This document shows, piece by piece, positions 1 to 5,848 of a stretch of 5,848 nt of DNA. The notes beneath the pieces are model-generated. The model searched no databases and was not told where the DNA came from. It saw only the letters and a list, made by a program, of their open reading frames with translations. This stretch comes from Clostridiaceae bacterium (GTDB taxonomy: Bacteria > Bacillota_A > Clostridia > Acetivibrionales > Acetivibrionaceae). The position numbers were made by a program, and so were the translations under genes. Every line of letters begins with the position of its first letter. Positions within the stretch are counted from its first letter, which is position 1. Location: the NCBI GenBank assembly GCA_012513545.1, contig JAAZCB010001334.1:1-5848 (forward strand). Direction: 5' to 3'.

Positions 1-726
1 ATAGTCTATGTCATATGTTTCATCATAAATTGAACTTGTTTTTTCATACCCTTCTTTAATATACTCTGCTGTTTGTATATTATCACCTTTGTCTGGTTGG
101 ACTATGTCAGCCTTAACAGTATACTTGCCCTTTCCCGAAATACTTTGAATACAAATGAAATATGCTCTTTCCTGTGCCATAATTGCACTGATTTTATTAT
201 CGCTCTTATTTACTTCAATTTCTGTGCCATTGGCACTGTATAGTTTTATTTCTGCGTCAAAATCTGCAGTATAGTCAATCGAATAGTAGCCAGCTTCTGA
301 AGTCATAAACTTGATATAGTCTTTATCGACTGCTTCATCATAAATCGAACCCGGTGTCTCAACACCAGTATTTATAGTTCCGGCAGAATTAATGCTATCA
401 CCATAGTCATCAGCATCAACTGTATCAACTTTAAGTATATAACTGCCTGTTCCGCTGTTGCTTTGAACACTCAAATAATATACATCGCCTGCCTTCATAG
501 TAGCTTCAATGTCTTTGTCTGCATTGTTTGCAAGCTCTGCTCCGCTGCTGTTATACAGGGTAACCTTTGTATCTATGTCCCCGATGCAGCTTACACTATA
601 GTATCCTGTCTCTTTAGCAGTAAATTTGAAACAGTCCTTGTCCAATTTCTCATGCATAATTGAGCCCGTTACTTCAACTCCGGTTTCCATTAGTTCTGCA
701 GAATTCAGTTTTTCACCGTAGTCATC
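1..726 (-). repeat. Degenerate 315-bp coding repeats (PPC-like units of about 105 residues)
   Basis: Consecutive PPC-like units begin with DDYG at residues 584-587 and 689-692, and with the variant PDKG at 794-797. Each contains a 'GSI(Y/M)(D/H)E..DxDxxKF' core, a 'GYYS' strand and a 'GxY.(V/L)K.D' end. The 105-residue period shows in the DNA: closely related segments around catcataaatTGAAC (21-35), catcataaatCGAAC (336-350) and catgcataatTGAGC (651-665) are spaced exactly 315 bp apart. The earlier unit at residues 476-582 is more diverged. This fits domain duplication within the gene. Confidence 0.75.
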
Positions 727-2475
727 TGATAATACGACAATATCATAAGTATTTCCAATCTTTGTGCTATAGTCCAAAAATTCAATATAGTACTGCCCCG
801 AAACCAAATCTGCAGCGATTGTATAATCTTTATCCCTGATTTCTTCTTTGGATATGCTTTTCCGAGTAATACCATCATGCAAGAATAAATAGATATTATT
901 GTCTGCATTCTTAACCATTACCAAATATCTTCCGTCTTTTGGGGCTGTGAATACAAAATATTCACGATCATCTCTGTGGTTTTTTGCAGCACTAACCTTC
1001 TCTCCAATACTGATTTGAGTTGCACTTCCACTATCATTTCCATGATCATCAAGAACAAGGTCCATGGTATAAGTATTATTAGTTTCATTAATTTCACTTG
1101 TTGCATTAAGATCATCAACAACTGCACTGACCGTATAGATCCCCGGCTCTTTAAATACCTCCTGTATGTCATTTATTTCTGCGTTAACAGGAAGGGTTAC
1201 TGTTTCACCCTCTTCTAGCGGCGTATTATACTCCTCAGTAAAAAGCTGCATATCTTCCTTGAGGTTTAAAACCACTCTGAAGGATTCGCCTGCTTTTGTC
1301 GGATTACCAAAGTTTTTTACAACTGCTTGAAAAGAAGCAGGTTGCCCTTTAATAAAAATCTTTGGTGTTATGTCTACTATTCTTAGATCTGCTTGCATTT
1401 CCCTATCATTGTCTAAATAGGAAACCTTAATTGAATATGCGCCCGGCAGGGATGAATCAAACTTCCTTCTCATACCAAAATAATATTGAGAATCAGTAGT
1501 GAGCTCTTGCTCTAAATACCAACTATAATTACTATACTTTGTTGAAAATCCTTCGTAATTGTAGCCATTCTTTATGTAAAGTATTCCTATAGATGAATCC
1601 GCGCCATCAACACCTTCGATCCTGTATTTTCCGTCCACAGGAGGTGAAAAAGTAAAAAAGTCCAAATCATTCTCCGTATTAATAACCCCATAAGTTAGTT
1701 CAGAGATCTTTAACGGTACTTTTGCCTGACTAATGCTATTTGTATAATCATCCTCACCGGAAGCTGCTGAAGTCACAACTATTCCCTTAGTAGCAGTCGG
1801 AGTTGCTGCAGGTGTAGATGTCGCTGTAAGTTTATGTGTCGGTGAAGGTGTAGGTTTTGAAGTCGGTGCCGGAGTCGGAGTGATTTCAATCTGTGTTTCT
1901 TCATCTGGAGTTGCAGAAGGTGTCAAAGCATTGCCCGGTACACTTCCCCATACCAATGTTTCAGATACATATGCTGGAGTATACTCCCAATCCGTATAGT
2001 CATTTGAAGCGGCATTAAATGAGTAGTCATTGTTTTGACTATATTCCGTATAGTCATTTTTTGAAAATCTTACCTGAAGCTCAATATCTCCCGCAGCTTC
2101 AAGCTCTCCCGCCTCATCTGAAAAACCAATTTCAAGGTAGTGGTCTGCACCTTCAACCGCAACCGGCATTTTTACAAAAGTACCCGTTACACTTGAAGCT
2201 CCTGTCTCTGAATAATCACAAAAGAAATTCTGAGGTTTTTCACCATCTGCCGTGTAGTAATACCTCAGTTTTAATTCCTTCAAGGCTACAGGTTCCGAGC
2301 CTGTATTACAAATTTTGAATTTTGGAGATATACCGTTTGTTGTAATCCCGGTATTGGTATTAAACATCATGATCCTTATGGAATCCTGCTCTAAAGCATG
2401 CACTTTGGATAAGTCAAAAGGTATGCTCTGAACAAATAATAGTAGAATCAGTAAAATAGATAAACACTTTTTCAT
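1..2475 (-). CDS. Secreted multidomain protein: CBM3, PT linker, CARDB and repeated PPC-like domains (3' end outside window)
   Basis: The frame is open from the ATG at 2475 to the left edge (825 codons, no stop), so the protein is C-terminally incomplete. Residues 1-27 form a signal peptide (KK start, Leu-rich core, likely cut after VHA). Residues 29-180 match a family 3 carbohydrate-binding module: RYYYTADGEK, CDY, GTFVKM, RFSKNDY, NNDYSF and LVWG follow the order seen in the CipA scaffoldin CBM3. Residues 181-231 are a Thr/Pro linker. Residues 242-355 are a PPC-like beta domain. Residues 362-475 are a CARDB domain, with VKNFGNP, PGIYTV, VDDLN and NETNNT. Three further PPC-like units start near 476, 584 and 689, and a fifth begins near 795. 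No catalytic domain, dockerin or S-layer motif is visible, though one could lie beyond the edge. It probably binds cellulose or another polysaccharide outside the cell. Domain calls are strong; biological role is unknown. Confidence 0.9.
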   Translation of the reverse strand, partial: MKKCLSILLILLLFVQSIPFDLSKVHALEQDSIRIMMFNTNTGITTNGISPKFKICNTGSEPVALKELKLRYYYTADGEKPQNFFCDYSETGASSVTGTFVKMPVAVEGADHYLEIGFSDEAGELEAAGDIELQVRFSKNDYTEYSQNNDYSFNAASNDYTDWEYTPAYVSETLVWGSVPGNALTPSATPDEETQIEITPTPAPTSKPTPSPTHKLTATSTPAATPTATKGIVVTSAASGEDDYTNSISQAKVPLKISELTYGVINTENDLDFFTFSPPVDGKYRIEGVDGADSSIGILYIKNGYNYEGFSTKYSNYSWYLEQELTTDSQYYFGMRRKFDSSLPGAYSIKVSYLDNDREMQADLRIVDITPKIFIKGQPASFQAVVKNFGNPTKAGESFRVVLNLKEDMQLFTEEYNTPLEEGETVTLPVNAEINDIQEVFKEPGIYTVSAVVDDLNATSEINETNNTYTMDLVLDDHGNDSGSATQISIGEKVSAAKNHRDDREYFVFTAPKDGRYLVMVKNADNNIYLFLHDGITRKSISKEEIRDKDYTIAADLVSGQYYIEFLDYSTKIGNTYDIVVLSDDYGEKLNSAELMETGVEVTGSIMHEKLDKDCFKFTAKETGYYSVSCIGDIDTKVTLYNSSGAELANNADKDIEATMKAGDVYYLSVQSNSGTGSYILKVDTVDADDYGDSINSAGTINTGVETPGSIYDEAVDKDYIKFMTSEAGYYSIDYTADFDAEIKLYSANGTEIEVNKSDNKISAIMAQERAYFICIQSISGKGKYTVKADIVQPDKGDNIQTAEYIKEGYEKTSSIYDETYDIDY

Positions 2476-2480
2476 TTACT

Positions 2481-2487
2481 TCCCCCT
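2481..2487 (-). promoter_or_regulatory. Ribosome binding site of the CBM3 protein gene
   Basis: Read on the minus strand, AGGGGGA lies 5 nt before the ATG at 2475-2473. The good spacing, with a signal peptide immediately after the ATG, fixes this start. Confidence 0.8.
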
Positions 2488-2518
2488 AAAAATTAAAATC
2501 GTTTTCTTTTTTTCGTAT

Positions 2519-2547
2519 ATACTAGCATACTAATAAAATATTGTAAA
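2519..2547 (-). promoter_or_regulatory. Predicted extended -10 promoter of the CBM3 protein gene
   Basis: On the minus strand, TTTACA (2547-2542) is followed by a 17-bp spacer and TAGTAT (2524-2519). TGC directly before the -10 gives the extended TGn form. This implies a start of transcription near 2512 and a leader of about 37 nt. The hexamers match the housekeeping consensus at 5/6 and 4/6. The same layout recurs before the lipoprotein gene in a similar 56-nt block, which raises confidence over the motif alone. A search by eye in AT-rich DNA can mislead. Confidence 0.5.
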
Positions 2548-2585
2548 CATAGTAAACAAAAGTCGTTACCTTTGGAGTATAAAAT

Positions 2586-2623
2586 GTGACTATAGTCATG
2601 AAAAAAGCGTGACGATAGTCACG
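2586..2623. repeat. Two copies of a 15-nt palindromic element, 23 bp apart
   Basis: GTGACTATAGTCATG (2586-2600) and GTGACGATAGTCACG (2609-2623) differ at two positions. The first contains the perfect 12-bp palindrome TGACTATAGTCA. The second forms the core of the terminator hairpin. The pair lies upstream of the predicted promoter of the CBM3 protein gene, with the first copy about 75-88 nt before the predicted transcription start. It could be a paired operator, or a decayed second terminator hairpin. Confidence 0.5.
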
Positions 2624-2626
2624 CTT
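2601..2626 (-). terminator. Rho-independent terminator after the lipoprotein gene
   Basis: Read on the minus strand, a perfect 9-bp stem AAGCGTGAC / GTCACGCTT encloses the loop TATC and runs straight into a T tract (TTTTTT, counting the last two stem bases). It sits about 90 nt after the lipoprotein stop and about 90 nt before the predicted promoter of the next gene. It therefore separates the two transcription units. There is no T tract in the plus direction, so it should act on minus-strand transcripts only. Confidence 0.8.
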
Positions 2627-2713
2627 ACTAAAAATTTTACTGACATTTCTATTTCCTATTGTCAATAATACTCACAAAACAGCATTCAAATCATCAATTA
2701 CTACTGTTTAATG

Positions 2714-4276
2714 CTAATCTATAGGTATGTATGCAGACATGCATATTTCTTCCACGGCACCAGCCTCATTAAACCTGAAAGTCATATAATCATCGCATAA
2801 AATGATATACCCAGCTTCATCCCATTTCTTGACATCAGTAAAACGATATAAGTAATATGTCCATTCACTGTCATTTTTCATTCTTTTGTCTGGAATACCA
2901 TAAGCTTCGATTACTTTCTGAGCTGAGTCTCCTACCTTAATACCCTGATTGGTGACATTCGAAGGTGATTTTGCTCCTATATAGCAAATCCTGTAATTAT
3001 TTACACTTACTTCAAGGCTGTTAATGGTACACTCTAAACTGATCGGGTCATCCCTTTTATCTACCAATCCTTTATCGATTAAGTCAAATATCCCGTTTGC
3101 CAATACTATATCACCAAATCCCATTTCCCATGCATAATTTAACTTGATATCAGTGTTTAAACTTTTACTGTATCTATCTTTAATTTTTTCATCAGCCTTC
3201 AGCCATACTCCATTATCATACCTGAAGGATTCTACTATCTGAGCAACCTCGGAATATCTGCTTTGACGGGAACCGTCAATATATTCCACATCAGAAATAT
3301 ACACACCTATACTTGTCGTCAGATCAAAATAGTCTTTCTTATCTTCGGATTTTTTTACACTTAGATGAGATTGACGATTAAATAATGGTCTACTGGGGTT
3401 GGGACTGTTTAATTCAATAATTTTACCAAGCATAGGAGTAAGATAACAGTCAATTTTCAGGCTTCCCATTTCAATTACGGCTTTGTCATTATGAAGACTG
3501 TATTTGAGTTCTTCATTATATTGCGTCTCTGGAGGATTAATACTATCACCATTGTTGATTTTGATAATCTTGTAGTCAGAATCCGACCATGCAAGTATTT
3601 CAAGGTCTCCTTCGTCTAACTGTATTGGCTCAATAGCTGAGTATTCTTCCTCTACGGTTTTATCGCATAGAATTTTCCCATTTTCGGGCTTGTACACAAC
3701 AAACCTGTTAGGGAAACCTACTCCATTATAATATATAACATTTTCAAGTTTTCCGTCTTTATCAACGTCAGCCTTAAGACGCATCTCAGGATATGACCTG
3801 TACTGGTTTTCATTATTATTAAACCTAATAGCACTCAGCTCATCCTGTCCATTATATAAAAACACAATATTTTTATATTTTGGGTCAGTATATTCATATA
3901 ATTTTCCGGAATATACATCCGATATTGAATACCCACTTCCCATCTCTTCTAAAACCGTTTTCCTGTCTTTAAAGAAAATATCCAGAACCTCAGGATTCGC
4001 AGGATTCAAAAAATCAATTACATGTCTTGCTTCCTGGCTGCCGCCTTTTACTTCAATATTGTCTAATCCTGAATCTGATGTTGTATCCGGCATCACTTCG
4101 TCTGTTTCCTGTGGCTGCCCTTCTATATCAGGATCAGGAGTGTTATCGGCAGTAGTTATGCCTGCTACAGGTGCTGTGTTAATCTTCTTATCGTTTGAGG
4201 TGTCTTCTGCACAAGAAGATAGAATAAAAATAAGTACGCACATAAATATCAGAACTGATACTTTTTTATTATTCAT
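2714..4276 (-). CDS. Lipoprotein with terminal BamE/SmpA-like elements and a calcium-type loop, function unknown
   Basis: This is a complete 520-residue frame. Residues 1-21 form a lipoprotein signal peptide with lipobox LSSC, so C22 would be lipidated and the protein anchored outside the membrane. Residues 23-78 are a Thr/Pro/Asp-rich spacer. Residues 98-152 ('VLEEMGSGYSI' ... 'LSAIRF') resemble the fold signature of short BamE/SmpA-like modules. Residues 170-175 (DVDKDG) sit in a context like the FG-GAP/VCBS calcium loop. Near the C-terminus, 445-463 has 'GIKVGDSAQKVIEAYGIPD', the classic opening of a BamE/SmpA-like module, followed by a beta-rich end (472-510). I do not recognise the family as a whole. 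It lies 91 bp after the helical protein gene and has its own predicted promoter and a terminator. It could be a cell-surface sensor, an adaptor, or the immunity partner of the upstream gene; none of these is shown by the sequence. Confidence 0.88.
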   Translation of the reverse strand: MNNKKVSVLIFMCVLIFILSSCAEDTSNDKKINTAPVAGITTADNTPDPDIEGQPQETDEVMPDTTSDSGLDNIEVKGGSQEARHVIDFLNPANPEVLDIFFKDRKTVLEEMGSGYSISDVYSGKLYEYTDPKYKNIVFLYNGQDELSAIRFNNNENQYRSYPEMRLKADVDKDGKLENVIYYNGVGFPNRFVVYKPENGKILCDKTVEEEYSAIEPIQLDEGDLEILAWSDSDYKIIKINNGDSINPPETQYNEELKYSLHNDKAVIEMGSLKIDCYLTPMLGKIIELNSPNPSRPLFNRQSHLSVKKSEDKKDYFDLTTSIGVYISDVEYIDGSRQSRYSEVAQIVESFRYDNGVWLKADEKIKDRYSKSLNTDIKLNYAWEMGFGDIVLANGIFDLIDKGLVDKRDDPISLECTINSLEVSVNNYRICYIGAKSPSNVTNQGIKVGDSAQKVIEAYGIPDKRMKNDSEWTYYLYRFTDVKKWDEAGYIILCDDYMTFRFNEAGAVEEICMSAYIPID

Positions 4277-4281
4277 TTCTG

Positions 4282-4287
4282 CCCTCC
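4282..4287 (-). promoter_or_regulatory. Ribosome binding site of the lipoprotein gene
   Basis: GGAGGG on the minus strand lies 5 nt (CAGAA) before the ATG at 4276-4274. It supports this start, which also places the lipobox cysteine at a normal position (residue 22). Confidence 0.85.
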
Positions 4288-4314
4288 ATTGTTTATAGTT
4301 CTCTGTTTATTTAT

Positions 4315-4343
4315 ATATTAGCACTTCAATAAAACACTGTAAA
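4315..4343 (-). promoter_or_regulatory. Predicted extended -10 promoter of the lipoprotein gene
   Basis: On the minus strand, TTTACA (4343-4338) is followed by a 17-bp spacer and TAATAT (4320-4315), with TGC directly before it. Transcription would start near 4308, leaving a leader of about 32 nt. It lies wholly in the 91-bp gap after the helical protein gene. No hairpin with a T tract is visible in that gap, so read-through from the upstream gene may add to expression. Confidence 0.5.
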
Positions 4344-4367
4344 CGTAATGGGCAAAAATCAACACCT

Positions 4368-5846
4368 CTACGCTATTACGTTCTTGCAGATCATTTTTTC
4401 TTTATCTCTATAATGAGACACAGCATACTTCAGAGAGTCTGTTTTCTTTTGGAGCATATCACACAATCGTCTGTTGCTAGACTTTAACTGATCGCATGTC
4501 TTGTTAATTGAAATAATCTGTTGCTGTACATAGCTTTCACTGTACTGGCGTTTGACATCGGTGGTTACTTTGTTTGCCTCTTTTAATATCGTTACAGTCT
4601 GTTCACCAAAATCTCTCTCAAGGTTCCCGAGCTTTTTCTGAAGGTCTGCCAGGCGTATCAAGTCAACACTCAATTTCCCCGACAAATAAGTACCTATTCC
4701 TCGAAGTACCTTTTTGCCCAGAGACTTGGTAAAATTTGTACCTTTGATTCCAGGCAGGCTTATTGATTTTTTCGCTTTATCCAGAAGATTACTTACTCCC
4801 TCTTTAAAATCCTCACAGCGGTCCTTGATTTGTGTCCTGACCGTCCCCAAAATGCCACTGACAGTCTGTTTTGCCTTATCAACCGCGCTGTTCCAGGTAT
4901 TTACAACAGACTTTCTTATTACTCCATCTTTTCCGAACATACTTATAAATCTTTTTACACCGTTTGTGACAGATCCGAAAAAGCTTGAAACGGCAGAGAG
5001 AAACTTATCTCTGAACTCACTTACCTTATCAGAAATAGCTTTGCCGGTCTCTCCTACTTTATTTACGATGCCTTTACCTGCATCCACTATGCCTTTACCT
5101 GCATCCACTATGCCATCTTTAATGCCTTTACCTGCATTTACTATGCCGTCTGCAACGCCTTTACCTGCATCCGCAATGCCTTTTGCAATATCTTGTCCAG
5201 TTTCCCACACTCTGTCAACAATATCTTTTCCTGTATCAAGGACTCCATCTACAAAGTCTTTTCCTGCATCAATGACTCCGTCTACAAAGTCTTTTCCTGC
5301 ATCTACTGCACTGTCAATAATATCTTTTCCAGTATCAATGACTCCGTCTACGAAATCCTTGCCTGAATCAATTATCTCTCCTGCAAAGTCAACAATAGAT
5401 TGTGTCACTTTATTCCAGGTTTCCCGTACATTATCGGCAAAACTCAATAAGGCTTCCCCTACATCTGCTGCAAACTCGGTGATTTTCTTCCCGAATTCCT
5501 CAATTTTGTTAACGATTATTTCGCACATCTTATTGAACTTATCAATTGCTATCTCGGCAAGCTGCTTTACATCATCAACCACAACCATTAACGCATCATC
5601 AAGAAAAAGAATAGGACTGATATTCGCCAGTATCATGGCTACGCCTAATTCTCCAAGCTCTCCCCACTCTTCCTTGGCCGTTTCTATCAGGTCAGCGCCT
5701 AAATCATTAAGTGCAGCCCAGCCTTCAGGAGTCAAAAACAGATCATACGCTAAAATCGGAGCAGCTATAATCGCACCTAAAATACAATCAAGCGTGGATA
5801 CCTTGTCCCCGTTAACGGTCTTTTTATCTCCCTGTAAAATATTCAT
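4368..5846 (-). CDS. Helical protein with hendecad repeats and a WXG100-like C-terminal domain; possible type VII secretion substrate
   Basis: The frame gives 492 residues from the ATG at 5846. Only 2 nt lie upstream, so no ribosome binding site can be checked and the frame may continue beyond the edge. Residues 5-28 (GDKKTVNGDKVS then a hydrophobic stretch) resemble the 'GxxxxTGexls' pattern of pre-toxin TG regions. Hydrophobic segments lie at 21-34 and 68-82. Residues 91-160 are helical and charged. Residues 161-277 are 11-residue repeats (type AGKDFVDGVID) with one 7-residue unit. Residues 278-390 are basic and helical. Residues 393-492 look like two long helices around a turn (YSES, 435-438), ending in HYRDKEKMI with a Y479xxxE483 motif as in WXG100/LXG proteins. 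No W-x-G or catalytic motif is seen, and no N-terminal signal peptide. Other options are a phage tape-measure-like or an LEA-like protein. Frame certain; role speculative. Confidence 0.82.
   Translation of the reverse strand: MNILQGDKKTVNGDKVSTLDCILGAIIAAPILAYDLFLTPEGWAALNDLGADLIETAKEEWGELGELGVAMILANISPILFLDDALMVVVDDVKQLAEIAIDKFNKMCEIIVNKIEEFGKKITEFAADVGEALLSFADNVRETWNKVTQSIVDFAGEIIDSGKDFVDGVIDTGKDIIDSAVDAGKDFVDGVIDAGKDFVDGVLDTGKDIVDRVWETGQDIAKGIADAGKGVADGIVNAGKGIKDGIVDAGKGIVDAGKGIVNKVGETGKAISDKVSEFRDKFLSAVSSFFGSVTNGVKRFISMFGKDGVIRKSVVNTWNSAVDKAKQTVSGILGTVRTQIKDRCEDFKEGVSNLLDKAKKSISLPGIKGTNFTKSLGKKVLRGIGTYLSGKLSVDLIRLADLQKKLGNLERDFGEQTVTILKEANKVTTDVKRQYSESYVQQQIISINKTCDQLKSSNRRLCDMLQKKTDSLKYAVSHYRDKEKMICKNVIA
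5016..5366 (-). repeat. Hendecad (33-bp) coding repeats, ten units plus one 21-bp unit
   Basis: Residues 161-277 of the helical protein split into 11-residue units of the form (A/T/S)-G-K-(D/G)-hyd-(hyd/polar)-D-x-(hyd/A)-(hyd)-(D/E/N): starts at 161, 172, 183, 194, 205, 216, 227, 238, then a 7-residue unit at 249, then 256 and 267. Hydrophobic positions 1, 5 and 9 follow the 4-4-3 spacing of a hendecad helix. At the DNA level, tctacaaagtcttttcctgc and the next three bases recur exactly at 5248-5270 and 5281-5303, 33 bp apart. A continuous amphipathic helix of about 117 residues is predicted. Confidence 0.9.
5068..5109 (-). repeat. Perfect 21-bp tandem duplication inside the hendecad repeats
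   Basis: The 21-bp block at 5068-5088 is repeated without change at 5089-5109, and the identity runs on for five more bases (atgcc). It encodes two back-to-back DAGKGIV heptads (residues 248-261) and breaks the 11-residue register once. The perfect identity suggests a recent slippage event, in contrast to the diverged 33-bp units around it. Confidence 0.9.
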
Positions 5847-5848
5847 AA

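Noticed and set aside
463..2318. Short open frames on both strands inside the CBM3 protein gene (for example 463-663 and 2019-2318 on the plus strand, 705-1172 on the minus strand)
   Set aside because: They overlap a continuous 825-codon frame with a signal peptide and recognisable domains. The short translations show no domains.
2391..2475. Lipoprotein reading of the CBM3 protein signal peptide because of Cys at residue 4
   Set aside because: The cysteine precedes the hydrophobic core, so it cannot be a lipobox. The signal ends in a normal VHA cleavage site.
3725..3790. Possible dockerin in the lipoprotein (DVDKDGKLENV)
   Set aside because: Only one calcium-type loop is present. Dockerins carry two about 22-residue repeats with helices; the setting here is closer to an FG-GAP/VCBS loop.
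4059..4298. 79-codon plus-strand frame opposite the start of the lipoprotein gene
   Set aside because: It is antisense to a clear signal peptide, lipobox and linker, and it spans the lipoprotein's start codon and ribosome binding site.
4342..4382. 8-bp inverted repeat AACGTAAT / ATTACGTT across the end of the helical protein gene, as a terminator
   Set aside because: The loop is 25 nt, the stem is AT-rich, and no T tract follows in the minus direction. Chance similarity is likely.
4368..5846. Phage tail tape-measure protein as the main call for the helical repeat gene
   Set aside because: Repeats of this kind fit, but there are no phage structural genes in the window, the length is short, and the C-terminal YxxxE domain fits type VII substrates better. 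Kept as an alternative only.

Overview
The window is AT-rich and looks like chromosomal DNA of a Gram-positive Clostridia-type bacterium. It has strong AGGGGG/GGAGGG ribosome binding sites, a lipobox lipoprotein, and a secreted protein with a family 3 cellulose-binding module followed by a Pro/Thr linker. That module and linker style are typical of cellulolytic clostridia (the Acetivibrio/Ruminiclostridium group); the genus is an inference, and no cohesin, dockerin or catalytic domain is visible.

All three genes lie on the minus strand, so they read from right to left. (1) 5846-4368 is an alpha-helical protein. It has two short hydrophobic N-terminal segments, a run of 11-residue amphipathic repeats, and a C-terminal helical domain ending in a YxxxE motif like that of WXG100/LXG type VII substrates. 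Its start lies 2 nt from the window edge, so the reading frame may continue upstream. (2) 4276-2714 is a 520-residue lipoprotein with a BamE/SmpA-like element near each end and one DxDxDG loop. (3) 2475-1 is the first 825 residues of a large secreted protein: signal peptide, CBM3, PT linker, PPC-like domain, CARDB domain, then at least four more PPC-like units. It runs off the left edge.

The 91-bp gap between genes 1 and 2 and the 238-bp gap between genes 2 and 3 share a 56-nt gapless similar stretch. In both, it carries the same predicted promoter layout: TTTACA, a 17-bp spacer, and an extended TGC-TARTAT -10 element. A hairpin terminator follows the lipoprotein gene. Genes 2 and 3 therefore look like separate transcription units with related promoters, while gene 1 has no visible terminator and may read into gene 2.

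How the three work together is not shown by the sequence. The most interesting reading is that the helical protein is a type VII-like export substrate with its targeting domain at the C-terminus, next to a lipoprotein that could be its partner or immunity protein. The CBM3 protein would act outside the cell, on polysaccharide or at the cell surface. Function is inferred throughout from motifs read by eye.
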